From: JBCBJZ01 sp038522635
Lineage (GTDB): Bacteria > Pseudomonadota > Alphaproteobacteria > Rhizobiales > Hyphomicrobiaceae
DNA: 8,410 bases
Assembly (NCBI GenBank): GCA_038522635.1
Contig: JBCBJZ010000155.1
Coordinates: 1 to 8,410, forward strand
Direction of reading: 5' to 3'
The notes under the pieces were generated by a model. It was not told the origin of the DNA and made no database searches. It was given only the letters and a program-made list of their open reading frames with translations. Every line of letters begins with the position of its first letter. The first letter of the stretch is position 1. Positions 4,894 to 8,410 of this stretch are shown in pieces. Position numbers and translations under genes: made by a program.

Positions 4894-7029
4894 TCACTCC
4901 GCCGCTTCGCCGCTCGTGGGCAGCGCGATCACCGGCTCCATGCCTGTGAGTTCGGCATCGTCCAAGTGGCATAGGATCTGGTGCCCGCGCGCGCCAAACG
5001 GCTTCAGCGGCGGCATCTCCACATCACACAACCCGGGCATCACGTACGGGCAGCGCGTCGAAAACGGGCAACCCTTCGGTGGGTTCGCGGCCGAGGGGAT
5101 CTCGCCCTTCAGCACGACTTTGCGCTTTTTGACGTTGGTGTCAGCGATCGGCACCGCCGACAGCAGCGCTTCGGTGTAAGGGTGGTAGGGCGGTGCGAAG
5201 ATGTCGTCCGTGGTGCCTTGTTCCATGATCAAGCCGAGGTACATCACGACGATTCGGTCGGCGAGGTACCGCACAACCGAAAGGTCGTGCGAGATGAACA
5301 GCAGCGTGGTGCGGTTCTCCCGCTGGATGTCCATCAGCAAGCCCGTGACGGCAGCCTGCACCGACACGTCAAGTGCGGACACCGGCTCATCGGCGATGAC
5401 AACGTTCGGATCGCCGGCGAACGCGCGCGCGATGCCAACACGTTGCTTTTGTCCGCCCGACAGTTGACGCGGCCGCCGTTTGGCGAAATCACGCGGCAGT
5501 TTCACCGTATCGAGCAAATCCATCACACGCGCGTCGACCTTCTCTTGATCGCGCTCGACGCCGAACTTGCGGATCACGCGAGCGATCTGTGAGCCGACCG
5601 TGTGGGACGGGTTGAGCGTATCGAACGGGTTTTGGAACACCATCTGCAGTTTGGAGATCGTGCTCTCATCGCGCGTTTCCACGGGCAGATCGGCCAGCTC
5701 CACATTGCCCAACTGGACGTTGCCCGCCGTCGCCGTCTCCAGCCCCATCAGCACTTTCGCGAAGGTCGACTTGCCACAACCGGACTCGCCCACGATCGCC
5801 ACCGTTTCCGCTTCGCGTGCGTTGAAGCTCAGCGACTGGTTGGCCTTGATCGTCTTCTTGGCGCCGCTCACGAGCAGTCCGGCGCCTTCAATCTCATAGT
5901 GCTTCGTCATGTCATCGACGCGTAAGACCACATCACCGGGTTGCACCTTTTCGCGCTCATCCGGTTTCGGCACCGCCGCGGCCCAGTCGATCTCATCGAA
6001 GCGAACGCAGCGCACCTTCTGGTTGGTGTCGGCCTTCACGTCGTACATCGGGATCGGGCCGGCATTGCAGCGCGTCTCATCGTAGTAATCGCAGCGCGGG
6101 CCGAAGTTGCAGCCGCGCGGGCGCAGGTGGGGCAGCGGCAGTTGCCCGCGGATGGGGACAAGCGGGCGCGAACTCTTGTTGGCGGTGGGCAAAGGAATCG
6201 AATTGAACAGGCCGCGGGTGTAGGGGTGGCGCATGTTGTTGAAGACGGTGCGGATGTCGCCGAACTCCACCGCCTCGCCCGAGTACATGACCGTGATGCG
6301 GTCGCACGTCTCCAGGATCAAACCCAGGTTATGCGAGATGTAGATCATGGAGGTGCCGTAGGCCTGCGCGATCTCGCGGATCAGATCCACGATGCCAGCT
6401 TCGACGGTCACATCGAGTGCGGTGGTGGGTTCATCGAGCAGCAGCAGCTTGGGGTTCGACAGGAGCGCCATCGCGATAACCACACGCTGTTGCTGGCCGC
6501 CCGAAATCTGGTGCGGGTAAGCGCCCATGATGCGGCCTGGATCGGGCAGGCGCACGTTGGCGAGCATCGTTTCAGCGCGCGCGGTGGCTTCCTCTAAGCT
6601 GGCGTTCTCGTGGTAGATCGGCACTTCGATCAGCTGCTCGCCGACCTTCATCGAGGGGTTCAGCGACGCCATCGGCTCTTGATAGACCATAGCGATTTGC
6701 GAGCCGCGAAGCTGGCGCAGCTCCTCTTGGCTCATCGTGGTCATGTCGCGGCCTTGGAACAGGATCTCGCCGCCGACGATCGCGCCGTTCTGGCCCATGT
6801 AGTTCATGATCGCGAGCGCGACGGTGGACTTGCCGCAGCCCGATTCACCGACGATGCCCTGCGCTTCGCCCGGCATGAGCCGCATGTTGAAGTCGACCAC
6901 GGCAGGGATTTCGCCCGCGCGCGTGTAGTATGAGATCGACAGGTTGCGGCATTCAAGGACCGGTGTTGCGTTGGCTGATGCGGCGGCGGCGGCGCTGTCG
7001 TCAGGGCTTGCAGGTACGGCGGTGGTCAA
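4894..7029 (-). CDS. Fused double ATPase of an Opp/Dpp-type ABC importer
   Basis: The product has 711 residues with two complete ATPase modules in one chain, equivalent to DppD plus DppF; GsiA and YejF are known fused examples. It sits on the inner face of the membrane and powers uptake through the neighbouring permeases. Module 1 has Walker A GESGCGKST (61-69), Q-loop Gln117, signature ISGGQ (175-179), Walker B ending DE (199-200) and switch His233. Module 2 has Walker A at 414-422, signature LSGGQ (523-527) and Walker B at 543-548. Both halves end in the oligopeptide-type C-terminal domain with four cysteines: 307, 313, 321, 341 and 654, 660, 668, 687. These cysteines are known to bind an iron-sulfur cluster in some Dpp ATPases. 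The start is TTG 7029, supported by AAGGTG five bases upstream; no ATG, GTG or TTG lies in frame in the gap before it. The substrate (peptide, sugar conjugate or metal chelate) cannot be told. Confidence 0.95.
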   Translation of the reverse strand: MTTAVPASPDDSAAAAASANATPVLECRNLSISYYTRAGEIPAVVDFNMRLMPGEAQGIVGESGCGKSTVALAIMNYMGQNGAIVGGEILFQGRDMTTMSQEELRQLRGSQIAMVYQEPMASLNPSMKVGEQLIEVPIYHENASLEEATARAETMLANVRLPDPGRIMGAYPHQISGGQQQRVVIAMALLSNPKLLLLDEPTTALDVTVEAGIVDLIREIAQAYGTSMIYISHNLGLILETCDRITVMYSGEAVEFGDIRTVFNNMRHPYTRGLFNSIPLPTANKSSRPLVPIRGQLPLPHLRPRGCNFGPRCDYYDETRCNAGPIPMYDVKADTNQKVRCVRFDEIDWAAAVPKPDEREKVQPGDVVLRVDDMTKHYEIEGAGLLVSGAKKTIKANQSLSFNAREAETVAIVGESGCGKSTFAKVLMGLETATAGNVQLGNVELADLPVETRDESTISKLQMVFQNPFDTLNPSHTVGSQIARVIRKFGVERDQEKVDARVMDLLDTVKLPRDFAKRRPRQLSGGQKQRVGIARAFAGDPNVVIADEPVSALDVSVQAAVTGLLMDIQRENRTTLLFISHDLSVVRYLADRIVVMYLGLIMEQGTTDDIFAPPYHPYTEALLSAVPIADTNVKKRKVVLKGEIPSAANPPKGCPFSTRCPYVMPGLCDVEMPPLKPFGARGHQILCHLDDAELTGMEPVIALPTSGEAAE

Positions 7030-7034
7030 GGCGT

Positions 7035-7040
7035 CACCTT
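7035..7040 (-). promoter_or_regulatory. Ribosome binding site AAGGTG for the double ATPase
   Basis: On the minus strand AAGGTG is followed by ACGCC and then the TTG start codon at 7029. This decides the unusual TTG start, since the reading frame is open for another 30 codons upstream, back to the permease stop codon, without offering any other normal start. Confidence 0.7.
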
Positions 7041-7119
7041 GCGGTTGCGGCAGCGCGGTAGCGACTGCCCATGAAGGCTGCGGCGCGACAGCGCGCGCCA
7101 GGTCAAGCGGCGCAACCGC

Positions 7120-8145
7120 TCAGTCGCGCAAACTCATCTCGCGCAGGCCGTCGGCCATCAGGTTGAAGCCCAAGATCAGGCTTGACACCGACAACGCCGG
7201 GATCAGCAGCATGTAGGAGAACTTCCAAAGCATCGCGACCTGGGCTGCCTCCTTGATCATCAGGCCCCAGTCGGGATCGGGCGGTTGCAACCCGAGACCG
7301 AGGAACGTCAGCGTGGTGATCGCGACGGTGGTGTAGCCAAGCCGCAGGCAGGCATCGACGATGATGGGGCCGCGCGCATTGGGCAGCAGTTCAACGATCA
7401 TGATCCACAAGGGATGCTCGCCGCGCGTTTGCGCTGCGAAGATGTAGTCGCGCGTTTTGGTGTCGAGCGTCAGCCCGCGCACGATCCGCATGATGGCTGG
7501 GGCGGATGCGAAGGTGACGGCGATGATGATGTTGAAGCCGCTCGGCCCCAGGTAGTTCAGGATCAAGATGAACAGCACCATGACTGGGAACGATAGCAGG
7601 ACGTTCGACAGGAACGAGATCACCTGATCCCACCAGCCGCCCAGGTAGCCCGCGACGAGGCCCAGGAACGAGCCGACAACGTAGGCGACGAGGGTTGCGG
7701 TCACGCCCCAGACCAGCACGCGCTGGCATCCCCAAAGCGCGCGTGAGAGCAGGTCACGGCCCTTGAAGTCGGCGCCGAGCAGGAACAGATGATCGCGCTT
7801 TTCAACGCCGGGCAGGGTGAAGGGCGCAATCGGCTTGTTGGGATCGACGATCGGCAGAAACGGCGCTGTAACAGCCACGAGCAGCCAGAAGAAGACGAGC
7901 GTCACACCGATGACGGCAATCGGACTTTCCCGCCAGGAATAGACCGCAACGCAATAGAGGAGCAGCGTTGCCGGGATGGCGGGCAACAGCACGAGGTCTT
8001 GTCCATCGCGCGGCAGATAGTCGCCAAACATGACGTAGAGCGTCAGCGGAACCCACATCAACAACAGCAGGAGGATGATCGAGCGGCTGCTTTGCAGGCG
8101 CTGAAAAAGGGTGGGTCCCGGAGGGGTCTGCGTGGTGACGGCCAT
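7120..8145 (-). CDS. DppC/OppC-type ABC importer permease with N-terminal extension
   Basis: The product has 341 residues, longer than the roughly 280-310 usual for DppC. It forms half of the membrane channel of the importer. The family core starts at about residue 76 with a membrane helix ending in TAPFLPIVDP, then LGADFKGRDLLSR (123-135), the usual GxDxxGRDxxSR motif. The EAA-type loop that contacts the ATPase follows, FAAQTRGEHPLWIMIVELLPN, and then the C-terminal helices with TFLGLGLQPPDPDWG. In front of this core lie two extra hydrophobic segments, at about 22-40 and 52-70, separated by a short polar loop. The ATG at 8145 is three bases after the stop of the upstream permease (TAACGCATG), which suggests translational coupling; a Shine-Dalgarno is weak. 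The ATPase gene follows after 90 bases, in the same frame. Confidence 0.93.
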   Translation of the reverse strand: MAVTTQTPPGPTLFQRLQSSRSIILLLLLMWVPLTLYVMFGDYLPRDGQDLVLLPAIPATLLLYCVAVYSWRESPIAVIGVTLVFFWLLVAVTAPFLPIVDPNKPIAPFTLPGVEKRDHLFLLGADFKGRDLLSRALWGCQRVLVWGVTATLVAYVVGSFLGLVAGYLGGWWDQVISFLSNVLLSFPVMVLFILILNYLGPSGFNIIIAVTFASAPAIMRIVRGLTLDTKTRDYIFAAQTRGEHPLWIMIVELLPNARGPIIVDACLRLGYTTVAITTLTFLGLGLQPPDPDWGLMIKEAAQVAMLWKFSYMLLIPALSVSSLILGFNLMADGLREMSLRD

Positions 8146-8148
8146 GCG

Positions 8149-8410
8149 TTAAGCGAACCTGATGCGGGGGTTGAGGAAGGTGTAGCCGATGTCGGAAATG
8201 ATCTGCGAGAGCACGGCGACGAAGACGGCGACCAGCGTCGCAGCCTGGATCACGTAAACGTCGCCAAAGAGCGCAGCCTCCAGCAGCAGTTTGCCAAAGC
8301 CGTTGTACTGGAAGAATACCTCCACCACGACGACGCCGACGACCAAGTACGCCATGTTCAGCATGACCACGTTCACGATGGGGGCCACGGCGTTTGGGAA
8401 AGCATGCTTT
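8149..8410 (-). CDS. DppB/OppB-type ABC importer permease, C-terminal part only
   Basis: Only the last 86 residues are inside the window; the gene continues beyond the right edge. The visible part starts in the EAA loop, HAFPNAVAPIVNVV, which matches the HALRNALIP-type loop of DppB proteins. It continues with a membrane helix (MLNMAYLVVGVVVVEVFF), YNGFGKLLLEAALFGDVYVIQA, a second helix and the typical end SDIGYTFLNPRIRFA. DppB and DppC proteins pair to form the channel, and this gene is directly followed by the DppC-like gene after three bases. The true start, and probably the solute-binding protein gene, lie outside. The GTG at 8388 is an internal Val codon, not a start. Confidence 0.93.
   Translation of the reverse strand, partial: KHAFPNAVAPIVNVVMLNMAYLVVGVVVVEVFFQYNGFGKLLLEAALFGDVYVIQAATLVAVFVAVLSQIISDIGYTFLNPRIRFA

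Noticed and set aside
4981..5592. Open frame of 203 codons on the plus strand opposite the ATPase
   Set aside because: It is the antisense shadow of the conserved ATPase module and is rich in His/Arg without a known fold.
5941..6597. Open frame of 218 codons on the plus strand opposite the ATPase
   Set aside because: It is antisense to the first ATPase module with its Walker and signature motifs, and reads as an Ala/Val/His/Arg-biased shadow.

Overview
The window looks like a chromosomal piece of a GC-rich alphaproteobacterium, most likely of the order Hyphomicrobiales (Rhizobiales) or a relative. The main reason is the run prfA - prmC - DUF4167 on the plus strand. DUF4167 proteins, with the signature from QNPLTR to AEHYSRII, are typical of alphaproteobacteria, and this order beside prfA/prmC is familiar from that group. 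No organism name can be fixed from the sequence alone.

Left part (1-3447, plus strand). After 300-odd bases of gene-poor DNA, with an AT-rich patch at the very start and a bulged hairpin at 205-235, comes a gene for a membrane-anchored helix-turn-helix protein of unknown job. Next are prfA, which encodes peptide chain release factor 1 with intact PxT and GGQ motifs, and prmC, which encodes the methyltransferase that modifies the GGQ glutamine of release factors. The prmC start (TTG) overlaps the prfA stop (TTGA), so enzyme and substrate are probably translationally coupled. PrmC carries an unusual Pro/Ser/Asn/Gln-rich linker between its two domains.

Middle (3448-4893). A 452-base non-coding stretch holds several inverted repeats, including a 19-base palindrome 16 bases after a TTGACA box. 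It precedes the DUF4167 gene, whose product has a small conserved N-terminal domain and a long, highly charged, probably disordered tail. A 262-base convergent intergenic region with more inverted repeats follows.

Right part (4894-8410, minus strand). Three genes of an Opp/Dpp-type peptide (or nickel/glycoside-like) ABC importer are transcribed toward the DUF4167 gene: the end of a DppB-like permease, a DppC-like permease with an extra N-terminal hydrophobic region, and a fused double ATPase combining DppD-like and DppF-like halves. The solute-binding protein and the rest of the first permease must lie beyond the right edge. The left part is translation-termination housekeeping and the right part is nutrient uptake, and nothing in the sequence links them functionally.

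I found no tRNA, rRNA, CRISPR array, insertion sequence or phage gene. I do not see a clearly novel multi-gene system here. The points most worth checking are the structured prmC-DUF4167 intergenic region, the PrmC linker, the extra membrane segments of the permease, the HTH-membrane protein, and the absence of clpB at its customary place.
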